DNA of 51,893 bases from Candidatus Propionivibrio dominans (GCA_016709335.1 JADJNC010000002.1:1-51893), one strand, 5' to 3'. Numbered from the stretch's first letter, positions 8,050 to 20,087 are shown. Notes: a model not told the origin generated them from the letters alone. Program-made: numbers and translations.

Positions 8050-11000
8050 ATGGCCCGTCCTACCAAGCCTTCCTTTTGGCTGCCCGGGTTCGACCCGGCA
8101 GCCCCGGCCCTGCCCCGCCCTGCAGAGCAGGTTTGCCTTTCCGTTTCTTGCGTGCCCGCCGAGCCTGTCGAGGCCATCCACGTCGAGAACCTCATCGACG
8201 TAGCGCAAAAGCAGTTTGTGGACACCGTCCGCGCCAACTGGCGGGTGGTGGCCACCGCGACCGAGACCGCCCCGCGCATCCTCTGGCCGCAACTAACCCG
8301 CGCCGACCTGGAGCACCTGACCGGCCCGATCGCGAAGTTCGAGGCCAACTTGGCAGCGATCACGCTCCTTCGGGAGATCGAAGCCGAAGTCCGGCCGGCC
8401 AGTACGGATGATCGCCAGGTTCTTCGGCGCTACACCGGCTGGGGCGGCCTGCCCGCCAGCTTCAATCTCGAAGCCACCGACATTGCCTGGGGTGAACGTG
8501 CCCGTCGCTTGCAGGCGATGCTCAGTGCCGAGGACTACGAATCGGCGCGCGCCTCCGTCAACAACAGCCACTACACCGAGGTCCCTGTGATCGAGGCGAT
8601 ATGGCAGGCGGTGGAGCGCTTCGGTTTCACCGGCGGACGCATCCTGGAGCCTGCCGCTGGCATCGGCCATTTCATCGGCGCCATGCCGCGGAATCTGGCC
8701 GAGCACTGCAGCGTCACCACCGTCGAGATCGACCGGGTTTCCGGCCGCATCCTCAAGGCGCTCTACGCGCCCGGCGGCGTGGATGTGCGGATTTCGCCGT
8801 TCGAGAAAACCCCGCTGCCCGACCACTGGTTCGACCTCGTGATCGGCAACGTCCCCTTCGGCAAGTACAAGGTCGCCGACGTGAGCAACCGGGCCTATGC
8901 CCGTTTCAGCATCCACAACTACTTCTTCGGCCGCGCCCTCGACCTGGTGCGTCCCGGTGGACTGGTGTGCTTCATTACCAGCAGCCACACGATGGATGCC
9001 CAGTACGACGCGGTGCGCGAGTACATCGCAAGTCAGGCTCACTTGCTGGGTGCCATCCGGCTCCCCAAGGGCACCTTCGCTGGCATCGCGTCCACCGAGG
9101 TGCAGACCGACATCCTGTTCCTGCGCAAGCGGCAGCGGGCCGAGGCGGTCGAGGCCAAATGGTTGAAGCTGGGCACGGTGCCCGATAGTCTCCGGCACCC
9201 CCAATGCTACGAGCGCTACCTGCCGATCAACGCCTGGTACACAGAGCACCCGCAGTTCTGCATTGGCCGCATCCGCCGCGAGAGCAATGGCTACGAGGAA
9301 GTACCAGTCGCCGTGTTCGAGGGCGACCTGGAGGCGGCCCTGGCCGAGCGCATCGCCTTGCTGCCTGCCGGTGCTTACCGGCCGGTGGCGCACAAGGCAG
9401 CCCCGCTGCGAGTGGTGGTCCCGGCCGAGGCCGGTGCCCGTCCTGGCAGCTACCGTCTCCACCAGGGGCGGGTGCATCGGGTCGAGGGCAGCGAGATGGT
9501 CGACGTCCATGACCAGCTCAATGCCACGCAGCGGGCCCGCGTCACCGGCCTGTGTGCCATCCGCGACTACGCCCGGGCCCTGCTCGATGCGCAGTTGGCG
9601 GATGCGGGCGACAGTCGGCTGGGGCACCTGCGAGCCATGCTCAATGGAACCTACGAGCGCTTTGTATCGCGCTATGGCTGCCTGTCCACGCGCGCCAATG
9701 CGCTGGCGTTCCGGCGCGACCCGGACTATCCGCTGTTGCTGTCGCTGGAGCATTACGACGAAGAGTCCGACACGGCTCGCAAGGCTGCGCTGTTCACCCG
9801 GCGCACGCTGACCCGGGTCGTCGAACCGAGCACCGCGGGCGAGCCGGCCGAAGCGCTGGCTGCGTCCATCCAGTGGCGTGGCCGGGTCGATCCGGCTTAC
9901 ATGGCCGAACTGCTTGGGGCACCCGCAGCTGCGGTGCTGGAGGCACTGGCCGGAGCGGGGCAGGTTTTCCTCGACCCGGCCGACGGGGAATGGAAGACCA
10001 CCGACGATTACCTGTCGGGCAACGTGAAAGCGAAGCTCAAGCAGGCGGTGCTGTCCGGGAGTACCTACCAGCGCAACATTGACGTGCTGGAACAGGTGCA
10101 ACCGGAAGATCTGCCACCGGCGGCCATCGAGCCGCGCCTGGGGGCGGTGTGGATTCCGGCCCTCGATGTCGAAGCGTTCATCCAGCAGGTCCTGGAACTC
10201 AAGGACTGCCAGGTGGGCTACTCGGCCGAAGCCGGCGCCTGGTCGGTGAAGTACGGCGAGTGGGAAGCGCGGCAGAACGTGAAGGTGACCCAGGAATTCG
10301 GCACCTCGCGCATGAATGCGATCGAGTTGGTGCAGTGCGCGCTCAATGTGCAGGTGCCGACCGTGCGCGACCGCGATCCCCTGACCGACAAGTACTTCGT
10401 CAATCCCGACGAGACGCTGGCGGCGCGGGAGAAGCTGGGGCTGATCAGGAACGGTTCGCCGGCTGGGCCTTCGAAGATACCGAACGCCGCGAGAAGCTGT
10501 GCAGGATCTATAACGACCTGTTCAACGCCACGCGGCCCAGGCGCTTCGATGGCTCGCACCTGAAGTTGCCGGGATTCTCCCGCTGCTTCGTGCTGCATCC
10601 GCACCAGCTGGATTCGGTGTGGCGCATCGTGCAGTCCGGCAACACTGGGCTGTTCCATGTGGTCGGCGCCGGCAAGACGGCGGTGTGCGTCATCGCCGGC
10701 ATGGAGTTGCGTCGGCTGGGTTTCGTCAATAAGCCTTGCCATGTGGTCCCCAATCACATGTTGGCCCAGTACCTGGCGGAATTCGTCCGACTCTACCCGA
10801 ACGCGTCGGTGCTGATGGCGAGCAAAGAGGACCTGGAAGGCGACCGCCGGCGCGAGTTGGTATCGCGCATCGCCACAGGCGATTGGGACGCGGTGGTCAT
10901 CACGCACTCGAGCTTCGAGCGCATCAGGATGTCGCCGCGATTCAGCGAGCGATTCATCAAGGAGATCATCCATGAAATAGAGATGGCGGTACGCGCCGAG

Positions 11001-13058
11001 AAGAGCAACGACCGGTCCAACCGGATTGTTAAGCAACTCGAGGCGATGAAGAAGAACTGGGCGGTGCGGCTGGAAAAGCTGTCGGCCGACCAGAAGAAGG
11101 ACGACCTGGTCAGCTGGGAATTGCTGGGTATCGACGCCCTGTTCGTGGACGAAGCCCATCTGCACAAGAACCTCTACCGGTTCACCAAGATGACTCGGGT
11201 GGCCGGCCTGCCGCTGACCAGTTCGGAGCGCGCCTTCGATCTGTTCCTGAAGACGCGCTACACGATGCAACTCCATGGGCATGCGCAGCGCGGCGTCGTG
11301 TTTTCGACGGCGACACCGGTGGCCAACACCATGGCCGAGATCCATACCATGATGCGCTACCTGCAGCCCAACCGGCTGCAGGAACTCGGGCTGCAACAGT
11401 TCGATGCCTGGGCCGCCACCTTCGGCGAGAGCGTCACGGCGCTGGAGATCGCGCCGGACGGCAGCGGCTATCGCATGCACACGCGCTTCGCCCGGTTCAT
11501 CAACGTGCCCGAGTTGATGGCGGTGTTCGGCGAAGTGGCCGACATCCGCACGGCGGAGATGCTGGACCTGCCGGTGCCGAAGTTGCGCGGCGGCAAGCCG
11601 CGCATCGTCGCCTGCCCGGCGAGCCCGTCGCTGAAAGCCTTCGTGCAGACGCTGGTCCAGCGGGCGGAAGTCGTCCGCAACGGCGACGTCAAGCCGAACG
11701 AAGACAACATGCTGGCGATCACCACCGACGGCCGCAAGGCCGCGTTGGATTTCCGGCTGGTGGCGCCGCTGGCGTTCTTCGACGAAAACGGCAAGATGGC
11801 CGCCTGCGTGCGGGAGGTCCATGCCATCTGGCAACGCACGACGGACTTCCGCGGCGTCCAGTTGGTGTTCTGTGACTTGTCGTCCCCCAAGGGCGGCAAG
11901 AGCTTCAGCGTCTATGACGACCTGCGGGACCGGCTGATCGGTGCGGGCATCCCCGAGAAGGAGATCGCCTTTGTCCATGATGCCGAGACCGATGTCCAGA
12001 AGGCAACGCTGTTCAAGGCTGTGCGCGAGGGCCGGGTCCGGGTGCTGCTGGGCTCCACCGCCAAGATGGGGGTGGGCACCAATGTGCAGACGCTTCTCGC
12101 GGCCCTGCATCACCTCGATGCGCCTTGGCGTCCCTGCGACGTCGAGCAGCGCGAGGGGCGCATCCTGCGCCAGGGCAATGAGTGTGAGGAAGTGGAAGTC
12201 TTCCGGTATGTCACGGAAGGCAGTTTTGACAGTTACATGTGGCAAACGCTGGAGACCAAGGCGCGCTTCATCGCTCAGGTGATGAAGGGCGACCAGGGCA
12301 TCCGGTCGCTGGAGGATGTGGAATTGGCAGCGCTGTCCTATGCCGAGGTGAAGGCCTTGGCGTCGGGTAACCCGCTAGTGATCGAGAAAGCCGGCGTGGA
12401 CGCGGAGGTGGCCAAGCTCTCGACGCTGTTCTCGGTGTGGCGCAACCAGCGCTATGCCAACGAAAGCGAAGTGGGTCGGCTGCCGATGATGATCGAGGCG
12501 CTGGAGAAGAAGGTCGCACTGTACGCACAGGATGCAGCCCGGATCGAGCCGCAGACCCTCCAGGGCATCGCCATGGAACTGGCGGGGCGCAAGGTCGTGG
12601 GCCCCGATGCGGTCGGCGAAGCGCTACGCGGGTTGGTGAAGGCCGCCAGGGAAGAGGTGCGCACGGCCAGCCGGATGATCGAACGGATCGTCGGCCGGTT
12701 TGGCGGCTTCGACCTGGGCATGCTGGCGGCCCGTGGCGACCAGACGCCCAGCCTGTACCTGGCGGGACACTGCCTGTACAACGCCGAACCTTATCAAACA
12801 GGGCCGGCCCTGGTGGCTACCTTGCTGGGTGCGCTGGAATCGGTGGGCAAGCATCACGCCGATGCCGAGATCCAGTTGGAAACTCGCCGCAAGCGGCTGG
12901 AAGACCTCCGGCTGGAGTTGGCCCGCTCATTCGAGCATGAAGGTCGGCTGACCGATCTGCTGGTCCGACAACGCGAGTTGCTCAAGCAACTCGACCTGGA
13001 CAAGGACGAAGCCGGTAGCACGAAGGTCGACGCCGACGAGGCACGACAGGCCGCTTGA
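8050..13058 (+). pseudogene. N6-adenine DNA methylase fused to SNF2/DEAH-type helicase, one frameshift
   Basis: ATG 8050 follows GGAGA in a leader hairpin. The N-terminal part holds a methyltransferase: SAM-binding EPAAGIGHF near residue 200 and the catalytic NVPFG at 267-271, an NPPF-type amino-methylase motif. The frame breaks near 10448, and adding one G to ATCAGGAACGG rejoins it to AGWAFEDTERREKLCRIYND. The second part has Walker A VVGAGKT (near 10660), DEAH (FVDEAHLHKNL, near 11150), an SAT motif (VVFSTATPVANT), KMGVGTNVQ and the motif VI EQREGRILRQGN, so it is a superfamily 2 helicase or translocase. A coiled C-terminal region ends at 13058. Rejoined length is about 1,669 residues. Such giants are common on plasmids and integrative elements and may modify incoming or transferred DNA; that role is inferred. 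Confidence 0.85.
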
Positions 13059-13068
13059 GTTGATTTCA

Positions 13069-13097
13069 CCCCCATGGCCGAAAGGCTGTGGGGGTTC
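13069..13097 (+). terminator. Probable terminator after methylase/helicase gene
   Basis: CCCCCATGGCC, a GAAA tetraloop, then GGCTGTGGGGG pair along 11 positions (two G-U), beginning 11 bases after the stop. The T-tract is weak (TTCTTG), so termination efficiency is uncertain. Confidence 0.55.
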
Positions 13098-13618
13098 TTG
13101 ACGTAGCGGTAGTCGCCACGTTCCACCCCCATTCAAAGGTCAGACTCTGCTCTGGCTTATTTTCTTTTCTGCCGATAGGCCAGCCCTGGCTCCGTTGCGA
13201 CGATGGATGCGGCCTCGTGGCAGCACTGGCAAGGCTGCAGCCGCTAGGGCGGTGTAGGTGCGTAGTCCACACCAAACCACCCAGCCAAAACGACTGCACC
13301 CCGCCACCCGTAACCACGCAAAACCTGCCAGCATTTCCGATAACGTTCCGCCAATGCTGGGTCGATATTTTTGGGATTGGTGCCCGGCCCCACAGGAAAC
13401 AGGAAAACCCGTTGCGGCCCTTCGATTGCTTCTTATGCGAAGGTCAGCTTCATGAGAGCTGCCATTGACGCGGGAAATGCCACTGCCGGCTCATCGGCCA
13501 CAGCGGTCATCCAGGGCTTGCTAGGTGAGCGACTGCAATCCTTCACATTGCAGCCATTCGGTCGTCGCGAGTCCAAAATCAGTGGCCGTAAGCCGGAACG
13601 ACTGCTTGTCAAAAATGG
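13098..13618 (+). other. Backbone-cargo junction without a supportable gene
   Basis: About 520 bases between the last left-backbone gene and the first copper gene. Open frames here are short, overlap in both directions and show no recognisable domain, signal peptide or ribosome site. Base composition falls from high GC to the lower GC of the copper cluster across this stretch. I see no inverted repeat or transposase remnant that marks the edge. Confidence 0.5.
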
Positions 13619-13993
13619 CTACTTAAGCATTAAGCGAACCTGTTCCTCCGTCTTGCCCGGCAAAGTAAATTTGACGATGGCCCTACTTTCCGTGGAAGTC
13701 TTGAATTTGCCTCTGGCCATCAAGGTATTTGTGCCACTAGCTGTCAGGCTCGCTGTGGTTTTTTCTGTGCCGGTCAACAGTGTTAGTTCTCCTGTGCTCC
13801 CCTTGCTCTCGATGGTATTGCCCGAGTGATCGCTCAAATAGACCATTGCCATATCGGCAGACACGACAAGTTCAATACGATGGCCTGATTTTGCTTCGGC
13901 CATCACCCCACCTTGTTGTGGCTTGAGATCGCCATCGGCCAAAACCAGGTTGGAACACAGTGCAATCGAGGCGGCAATCAATAATCTTTTCAT
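13619..13993 (-). CDS. Small exported protein at the end of the RND operon
   Basis: A 124-residue protein with a clear Sec signal peptide (MKRLLIAASIALCSNLVLA), predicting a mature periplasmic protein of about 105 residues. The mature part is rich in Thr, Ser and beta-prone strands (RIELVVSADMAMVYLSDHSG, ELTLLTGTEKTTASLTASG) and has no cysteine; two methionines in DMAMVYL could contact copper. It lies 53 bases downstream of the RND pump gene on the same strand, so it probably ends the operon. Proteins like this often accompany HME-RND clusters, but I cannot assign a named family. A periplasmic metal-related role is inferred from context. Confidence 0.75.
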   Translation of the reverse strand: MKRLLIAASIALCSNLVLADGDLKPQQGGVMAEAKSGHRIELVVSADMAMVYLSDHSGNTIESKGSTGELTLLTGTEKTTASLTASGTNTLMARGKFKTSTESRAIVKFTLPGKTEEQVRLMLK

Positions 13994-14046
13994 GATGTTT
14001 CCTTTTCAAGTAAATACCCAGGCTTCCGCCTGGGTGGGGGTAAAAA

Positions 14047-17000
14047 TCAGAAGGTTTCTGTACTACGATCTTGCAGTAAGTCATGGAGTGGCTTCTCGCC
14101 GTATAGCCAGAACATCAGCGGCGTCAGCAAAGTATCAAGCAGTGTTGAGCTCACCAGTCCGCCGAAGATCACCACTGCCACCGGATGAAGAATTTCCTTG
14201 CCTGGTGCCTCAGCGGCAAACAGCAAGGGAACCAGGGCCAGTGCCGCAGTTAAAGCTGTCATGAGGACTGGCGTTAATCGTTCCAGCGAACCGCGAACGA
14301 TCATGCTCTTGCCAAAAATTTCGCCCTCGAACTTGCACAAATTGATGTAATGGCTGATTTTCAGGATGCCGTTGCGAGTGGCAATGCCGGTGAGTGTGAT
14401 GAAGCCAACCAGCGAGGCGACTGAGAGCGAGATTCCAGCTAGCCACATGGCGATCACGCTGCCAATCAACGCCATCGGAATGTTGCCCATGATCATTGCC
14501 GCCAGCCTTGCCGACTTGTAGCGGCTGTAGAGCACCATGAAAATCAGTGCAAGCGAGATCAGCGAAAGACCACCGATCAGTCGCGTTGCCTGCTCTTGTG
14601 CCTCAAATTGCCCTTCAATACTGATGAAGTATCCCTCGGGTAAATGGACTGCTCCAACTGTTTCCCGAATCTTTCCAACAATCTTTGACATATCCGAACC
14701 GTCAGTATTGGCTGAAATCACAATCCGCCGTCGCCCGTTCTCCCGGCCGATTTGATTTGGTCCATCAGATTCTTCAATACTAGCGATCTGTGACAGGGGA
14801 ATACGGCCGTGCGGTGTCGGTATCAGGATATTGCCTAGACCTTGTGTGTCACGGGCACTGTCGGGCAGACGAATGACCAGCTTGAAGCGCTTGTTGCCAT
14901 CAACGATCTGCGCCACCGTATCGCCCTCGGTCAGGGTTTCCAGCATTTTGAGAAGTGAGCCAGGCGAAACGCCATATTGCGCGGCCTTGCTATAATCGAG
15001 CCGTACCTTGATCTGTGGAATCATTACCAGCTTTTCGATCTGAAGGTCAGTCAACCCCGGAATGTTGGCAAGTTGCACCTGAAGGCTTGATGCTTGGCCA
15101 CGCAAGGTATCCAGATCATCGCCGTAGATTTTCAGTGCGATCTGCGCGCGTACGCCGGATAGAAGATGATCGAGGCGATGAGAGATAGGCTGCCCCACGG
15201 TCGTGGTTGCCGGCAGTGAAGCGAGACTGGCACGAATATCGGCCATGACTGCCTCGCGACTACGTTCTGAAGGCTTCAGATCCACGTCAATTTCACTCGA
15301 ATGCACGCCTTCAGCATGTTCGTCGAGTTCGGCGCGACCGGTACGGCGCCCCACGCTTTTGACTTCAGGGACCAACCCGATCAGCGACTCGGCCAAAGCA
15401 CCCACTCGGTTTGATTCGATGAGCGAAGTGCCTGGATTGAGCATCATGCTTATCGTCAGCGTGCCCTCGTTGAAGGCGGGCAAAAACGCCTTGGGGAAAA
15501 ACGGCACCGTTGCCAGGCATAGCACCAGCGCCAGCACGGCCATCCCAAGCGCCAGCCTAGCTCGCCCGAACGAGGCTTCAAGGAGGCGTTTATCCCATCG
15601 TTTGAGCCAAAGCACGAGTCTCGAGTCACCGTGATCAATCTGCTTCATATTGGGCAAGAGGAAGTAGCACAATACCGGAGTGACGGTTAGCGCTACCAGC
15701 AAGCTCGACAGAATCGACGTGATGTAGGCGATCCCGAGCGGCGCAAACAGGCGGCCTTCAATCCCCGGCAGTGCAAACAGCGGCACAAAAACCAATACCA
15801 CGACCAACGTGGCCACGACGACGCCAGAGCGCACCTCGTTGCAGGCTGAAGAGATAGTCTTGATCGTATCCAGCAGGCTTTTGGGTTTGTGCTGTTTCAG
15901 ACGTCGCAACACATTTTCGACATCGACCAGTGCGTCATCGACTAGTTCGCCGATGGCAATGGCCAAGCCACCCAGCGTCATCACGTTGATCGACAAGCCC
16001 ATGCCTTGGAATACCAAGGCCGTGATGGCCAGCGAAAGAGGGATGGCTGTCAGCGAGATCACAGTGGTACGAACATTCATCAGGAACAGAAACAGGATGA
16101 TCGCCACCATGATGGCGCCATCGCGCAAGGCGGCTTTGACGTTGCCAATCGACGCCTCAATGAAATCGGCTTGCCGGAATAAGACTTCTGGTTTTGTAAT
16201 TCCCAGCGGTAATGACTTTGAGAGACTCGTCAGTGCTTCTTCAATTTTGCCCGTCAGTATCACTGAATCAGCGCCGGGCTGTTTCTGAACGCTGACAATC
16301 ACGGCCGGTTTGCTTGCAAAACCCGCATCACCGCGATTGAAGGACGCTGCAAATTTTACCTCAGCTAATTGCTTAAGTAGGATCGGTTGGCCCTTGGCAT
16401 CACGAACTGCTATGTTTTGCAGGTCTTCCAGCCGGGTCGTTCGCCCAAGGTTGCGGATCAGGTATTCCCGGGCATTCTGTTCCAGGAACCCACCGCTGGT
16501 GTTGCTGGAGAATGATCGTAACGCGGTCTCAAGTTCATCGAATCCGACACCAAGCCGGGCCATCAGCGCAGTGTCGGGTTCAACACGAAATTGACGCACT
16601 TCTCCCCCGATCGGAATGACTTGAGCCACCCCAGGAATCGATAGCAACCGGGGTCGCAATACGAAATCGGAGTATTCACGCACCGCCATCGGACTCACTT
16701 TGGCGGGGTCCGCTGGCAAGGCAATCAACATGATTTCGCCCATGACCGATGAAACCGGCCCCATATTGGGGCTAACACCAACCGGTAGCTGCTCCTTGAC
16801 CTCGTTCAAGCGTTCAGCAACCAATTGCCGGTTACGGTAGATATCCGACCCCCAGGCAAATTCGGCGTAGATGATCGACAAGCCGATACCCGATACCGAG
16901 CGTACCCGCGTCACTCCCGGCATCCCGTTGAGGGCCGTTTCCAGCGGAAAGGAGACCAGTTGCTCGACTTCTTCCGGTGCCATGCCGCCCGCTTCGGTCA

Positions 17001-17148
17001 TGATGGTGACGGTTGGTTTATTAAGATCGGGAAATACATCCACCGGCATATTTTTGGCCGTGATCGCCCCATAAACCATCAGAATCACGGCAAAAACCAG
17101 AACAAACAGTCGATTATTCAGACTGCTGTTGACAATCCAGCTAAACAT
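14047..17148 (-). CDS. HME-RND heavy-metal efflux pump, CzcA/CusA family
   Basis: Full-length RND proton-antiport pump (1,033 residues). The first transmembrane segment is at about 13-30 ([17 protein letters not shown]), followed by a periplasmic loop with [16 protein letters not shown]2-TM6 lie at about 330-490, and TM8-TM12 are at the C-terminal end ([17 protein letters not shown] onward). TM4 reads [18 protein letters not shown]: it keeps acidic residues for proton relay but differs from both the DFGxxxDGAxxxVEN of CzcA and the AIGAMxDAAxVMIEN of CusA, so its substrate is not obvious. It would form a trimer with the adaptor gene (17159-18250) and the TolC-like gene (18781-19983) of the same operon to export periplasmic metal. 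ATG 17148 lies 10 bases after the adaptor's stop codon, indicating tight coupling. Confidence 0.92.
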   Translation of the reverse strand: MFSWIVNSSLNNRLFVLVFAVILMVYGAITAKNMPVDVFPDLNKPTVTIMTEAGGMAPEEVEQLVSFPLETALNGMPGVTRVRSVSGIGLSIIYAEFAWGSDIYRNRQLVAERLNEVKEQLPVGVSPNMGPVSSVMGEIMLIALPADPAKVSPMAVREYSDFVLRPRLLSIPGVAQVIPIGGEVRQFRVEPDTALMARLGVGFDELETALRSFSSNTSGGFLEQNAREYLIRNLGRTTRLEDLQNIAVRDAKGQPILLKQLAEVKFAASFNRGDAGFASKPAVIVSVQKQPGADSVILTGKIEEALTSLSKSLPLGITKPEVLFRQADFIEASIGNVKAALRDGAIMVAIILFLFLMNVRTTVISLTAIPLSLAITALVFQGMGLSINVMTLGGLAIAIGELVDDALVDVENVLRRLKQHKPKSLLDTIKTISSACNEVRSGVVVATLVVVLVFVPLFALPGIEGRLFAPLGIAYITSILSSLLVALTVTPVLCYFLLPNMKQIDHGDSRLVLWLKRWDKRLLEASFGRARLALGMAVLALVLCLATVPFFPKAFLPAFNEGTLTISMMLNPGTSLIESNRVGALAESLIGLVPEVKSVGRRTGRAELDEHAEGVHSSEIDVDLKPSERSREAVMADIRASLASLPATTTVGQPISHRLDHLLSGVRAQIALKIYGDDLDTLRGQASSLQVQLANIPGLTDLQIEKLVMIPQIKVRLDYSKAAQYGVSPGSLLKMLETLTEGDTVAQIVDGNKRFKLVIRLPDSARDTQGLGNILIPTPHGRIPLSQIASIEESDGPNQIGRENGRRRIVISANTDGSDMSKIVGKIRETVGAVHLPEGYFISIEGQFEAQEQATRLIGGLSLISLALIFMVLYSRYKSARLAAMIMGNIPMALIGSVIAMWLAGISLSVASLVGFITLTGIATRNGILKISHYINLCKFEGEIFGKSMIVRGSLERLTPVLMTALTAALALVPLLFAAEAPGKEILHPVAVVIFGGLVSSTLLDTLLTPLMFWLYGEKPLHDLLQDRSTETF

Positions 17149-17158
17149 GATCGTCTCC

Positions 17159-18250
17159 CTAGCGGATCTGATTGATCAGCGTGGCACTGCTGGTCACAAT
17201 GCGCTGACCAGGCGTCAACCCTTGGGCCACCATGTTTGCACCGTCAATCGCTGTGACTTGCACCGCTACTGGGCGAAAGATTTCCGCGCGCTCATGTACC
17301 CAGACAATGTTTTCATTGGCACTATTTTTAACGACGGCCGACGCAGGTAGCGGCGTTCCCTTTACGGTCTCCCTGTTCTTTACGATGACCTTGACCGGCT
17401 GTCCGAGCACCAAAGGAATCTCTCCACCAGTTAGCCGGAAAAGCAATGGGATTGCGCCATCGCGCAAGGACGCAGCACCACCCAGATAATCGAGTTCGGT
17501 TGTAGACCCCGCCAGCGTGGCCCCCGTCAACGTATGGATCGAGCGAGGATCAAAGGCCAAGGCTTCAATCATCATGTGATGGGGGTCGATAATCTCAAAA
17601 AGAACATCCCTGGCTTCAATGACCTGGCCGTTGATCACGCTACTTGATGCAATGAAACCGCTCACTGGCGCCCGCAAGGCTTCAGGGCCATTGCCGGTGG
17701 CCAGGGCATGACTACGCCCGCGCAGCACCGCAAGTTCGGTCTCGCCGGCATCAATATCCTTTTGGGGGACGGTACCGGAAAGCTCCTTCAAACGAGCCAA
17801 CTGCTTTTCTGCCAACACCAGTTTGGCTTTGATATCGCCTTGTTCCGCTCGCGAATTCGTTCGTTCCATACTGCCAATGGCAGGCTGCACGTAGGCCAGC
17901 ACATCGCCTTTCTGCACCCATGATCCGACGACAGGCAAGCCTTTCGGGGTAACTTCGATGCGCCCGGCCTGCATTGATTGCACTCGTCCGCCTGTGCCGG
18001 GATCCATCACGACGTGACCATTGAGTTCCTCAGTGCGCTGAACGGATTTTTCGTCAGCGAGGATAGTCCGGATTTCCAAGCGGTGCTGTGTCTCTTTCGG
18101 AACAAATACACGACCATCAGGTAGGCGCTGGGGCTTATCTGTTGAAGGGGCAATGGCGGCTTGAGTGGCACCATGATCTTCATCGCCGTGCGCCCAGGCC
18201 TGACCCAAAGACAACACCATCAGGCCAGTGATTAGAATTTTCCTGTACAT
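17159..18250 (-). CDS. RND periplasmic adaptor (membrane fusion protein)
   Basis: A 363-residue adaptor with signal peptide ([20 protein letters not shown]) and a His/Asp motif right after cleavage (HGDEDHG) that may bind metal. Two lipoyl-like half motifs, [20 protein letters not shown] near 90-109 and [19 protein letters not shown] near 190-208, flank a helical hairpin ([14 protein letters not shown]). A beta-barrel and a membrane-proximal domain follow. It bridges the inner-membrane RND pump and the outer-membrane channel. Its own N-terminal metal-binding extension is short, unlike the CusB of the second operon. It sits 12 bases from the preceding gene and 10 bases before the pump gene. 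Confidence 0.88.
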   Translation of the reverse strand: MYRKILITGLMVLSLGQAWAHGDEDHGATQAAIAPSTDKPQRLPDGRVFVPKETQHRLEIRTILADEKSVQRTEELNGHVVMDPGTGGRVQSMQAGRIEVTPKGLPVVGSWVQKGDVLAYVQPAIGSMERTNSRAEQGDIKAKLVLAEKQLARLKELSGTVPQKDIDAGETELAVLRGRSHALATGNGPEALRAPVSGFIASSSVINGQVIEARDVLFEIIDPHHMMIEALAFDPRSIHTLTGATLAGSTTELDYLGGAASLRDGAIPLLFRLTGGEIPLVLGQPVKVIVKNRETVKGTPLPASAVVKNSANENIVWVHERAEIFRPVAVQVTAIDGANMVAQGLTPGQRIVTSSATLINQIR

Positions 18251-18262
18251 ACCTTGTTTCCC

Positions 18263-18784
18263 TTATTGAGCGGACTTACATCGCTTCAGAAGAACGGCTG
18301 TCCCGACGATCAAGACGGCTAACGAGGCACTGATCCACCACCAGCCCGAGCGCGATGGCAGATTGCCAAGAACGGTAGCTTGAGAAGATTCCTCGACGAT
18401 AAGGGTAGTTTCGATCAAGTCAGCGAGGTCACCGGCGGTTACCGTGAAGACCAGAGGGTAGTTTCCGGGCGTGGCGAACTGGGGCGCAGCAACCCGGTAA
18501 GTACCATGGCCCGCAGCACTGGCTACTGCTTTCCAGTTGCCGCTTTCGACTTCTACCTTGGCGTCGTTGACGGGCTGGTTATTGGCAAAGTGATCAACAT
18601 AAATTGTCAGTAGCCCGTTTTGCGGGATGGCCACCAATTCGAACAGATCGGTGTGTGCCTCTGCGCGAGGTGCCGCATAGGTGACGCCAACCTGTTTTGT
18701 GCTTTCACCATGGTCTTCACCTCCATGGGCGAAGCTCAGAATGGGCAGCAGGAGTATTGAAAGGATCAGAAACTTTCGGGTCAT
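18263..18784 (-). CDS. Periplasmic protein with His motif and C-terminal membrane anchor
   Basis: A 173-residue protein: signal peptide (MTRKFLILSILLLPILSFA), then HGGEDHGE just after the cleavage site, an Ig-like beta domain (GLLTIYVDHFANNQPVNDAK, YPLVFTVTAGDLADLIETT), and a C-terminal transmembrane helix (WWWISASLAVLIVGTAVLL) ending in Arg/Lys. It should face the periplasm, anchored in the inner membrane. The N-terminal HGxEDHG motif is shared with the adaptor next door, which suggests metal capture for the pump. ATG 18784 overlaps the stop of the outer-membrane channel gene (ATGA), showing translational coupling. I know no family name for it; FixH-like folds are a distant possibility. Confidence 0.8.
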   Translation of the reverse strand: MTRKFLILSILLLPILSFAHGGEDHGESTKQVGVTYAAPRAEAHTDLFELVAIPQNGLLTIYVDHFANNQPVNDAKVEVESGNWKAVASAAGHGTYRVAAPQFATPGNYPLVFTVTAGDLADLIETTLIVEESSQATVLGNLPSRSGWWWISASLAVLIVGTAVLLKRCKSAQ

Positions 18785-19983
18785 GGTAAAACTCCCACAG
18801 CCTGGTTGTAACGGGAAATGGCGCGTGCTGCTTCAAGTTTCGCCCGGGCGAAAGCTAGCCTGGCACCGGTCAGATCAGCCTCAGCCTTGAGCCTCGCCGG
18901 CAAGTCAAATTGGCCTGCGCGAAATGCCTTGTCAACCCAGGCAAAACTTTGCTCCACCAGTTGCAACCGCTCCTCAAAAATAAGAATGGAGCCCTGGCTC
19001 TGCTCAAGCTCGAGCTGACTCGCTGCAATCGTGGCATCCAGCTTGCGGCGGGTTTGCTCGGTCAAAAGCTGTGCTTCGATCAATTCCGCATTGGCAGTGG
19101 TGATGCGTGGCTGGTTACGAGATTCCGAGCCAAAGGGGATTTTCAGGGCGACTTTGGCAAGATTCTGATAGGGCTCATTAAAATTAGCGCGCTCCCGCGT
19201 GAGAGTCAGCCCAATTTCTGGCGTGTTACGTGTATCGCCGCTGACTTGGCGTAATTTATCTTGTGCCGCCGTTGCGGTCGCCGCGTGGCTGGCTATTGCA
19301 GGGTGTCGGCTTTCTATGTCTATCTCGCGGGACACCAGAATTTCGGGCAGCTCGGGCAGCGGAGCACCTTTCGACAAGGCTCGGAATTGCGCAAGGGTGC
19401 GGGCCACTGCGGTTTGAGCCCGTACTACATCGGCTTTGGCGATTGCCACGCTGGAGCGGACCTGGTTCAGGTCAAGCGGCGTGAGAACGCCGGCCTTGAG
19501 TCGCCGAAGCACATCGGCCTCAAGCTGAGAGTCTTCTTTGAGCTTGCGTTCCGCCGCGTTTTGCTCGATTTCGGCCAAACGAGCTTCCCACCACGCTTCG
19601 CGCAGCTCCCCGGCCAGTTGCCAACGGGCATAGGAAAAACGTTGTGTACTCGCTTCGCGCTCGCTTCGGGCAACCGACTGGGCACGATCGCGTTGCCCCC
19701 AGAGCCAGATCGGCTGGCTGATTTCAGCCTCCCATTCGCGTAGGCCATTGTTGGTGTCGATTTGATCGCCGCGGTACGAAATAGTGAGTGTGGGAGGTTC
19801 AGGCACCCAAGCCTGGCTGGCTGAAAGTTGCGCGTCGTATTGCTCAGATCGGGCGGTTTGTGCTTGGTTTGACCATGCATGCTCCAAGACATCCTTGAAC
19901 GTTGCAGCAGACAGTGGGGCAGAAAAGCCCAGTACCATGACCACCATGACAAACACTCGCCATTTATAACTTTGATCCGGCAT
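18781..19983 (-). CDS. TolC-family outer-membrane efflux channel (CzcC-like)
   Basis: A 400-residue outer-membrane factor, first gene of the leftward RND operon. Start set at 19983 (MPDQSYKWRVFV) because GGAGGC lies 7 bases upstream; longer in-frame starts lack such a site. A signal peptide (VMVVMVLGFSAPLSAA) is followed by two repeats of long amphipathic helices (EQNAAERKLKEDSQLEADVL; ARAKLEAARAISRYNQAVG), the pattern of TolC-type trimers. It would form the outer-membrane duct for the pump encoded downstream. The divergent intergenic region to the response regulator holds a palindromic box at 20070-20087. Confidence 0.87.
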   Translation of the reverse strand: MPDQSYKWRVFVMVVMVLGFSAPLSAATFKDVLEHAWSNQAQTARSEQYDAQLSASQAWVPEPPTLTISYRGDQIDTNNGLREWEAEISQPIWLWGQRDRAQSVARSEREASTQRFSYARWQLAGELREAWWEARLAEIEQNAAERKLKEDSQLEADVLRRLKAGVLTPLDLNQVRSSVAIAKADVVRAQTAVARTLAQFRALSKGAPLPELPEILVSREIDIESRHPAIASHAATATAAQDKLRQVSGDTRNTPEIGLTLTRERANFNEPYQNLAKVALKIPFGSESRNQPRITTANAELIEAQLLTEQTRRKLDATIAASQLELEQSQGSILIFEERLQLVEQSFAWVDKAFRAGQFDLPARLKAEADLTGARLAFARAKLEAARAISRYNQAVGVLP

Positions 19984-20069
19984 GTACGCCTCCATGAATT
20001 CTGGCTGGAACTCCTGGCTCCTAAGGTCTCTATCATGACGTTGCGAAACTAACAGGACACTGACACGCA

Positions 20070-20087
20070 GATTACATTTCCGTAATC
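20070..20087. promoter_or_regulatory. CusR/CopR-type box between divergent operons
   Basis: GATTAC-ATTTCC-GTAATC, an inverted repeat placed 69 bases before the response-regulator start and 87 bases before the TolC-like start. Its core ATTACATTTC recurs upstream of several other copper units here, which supports a shared operator for the CusR-like regulator. Confidence 0.65.

Noticed and set aside
9000..10101. Long open minus-strand frame (about 600 codons, 8293-10101) opposite the methylase gene
   Set aside because: It mirrors the codon pattern of a high-GC gene on the plus strand; the plus frame has clear SAM and NVPF motifs and a ribosome site, the minus frame has none.
10218..12245. Long minus-strand frame (675 codons) opposite the helicase half
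   Set aside because: Antisense shadow of the DEAH helicase; its His-, Arg- and Gln-rich composition is what reversed high-GC codons give, and no start signal is visible.
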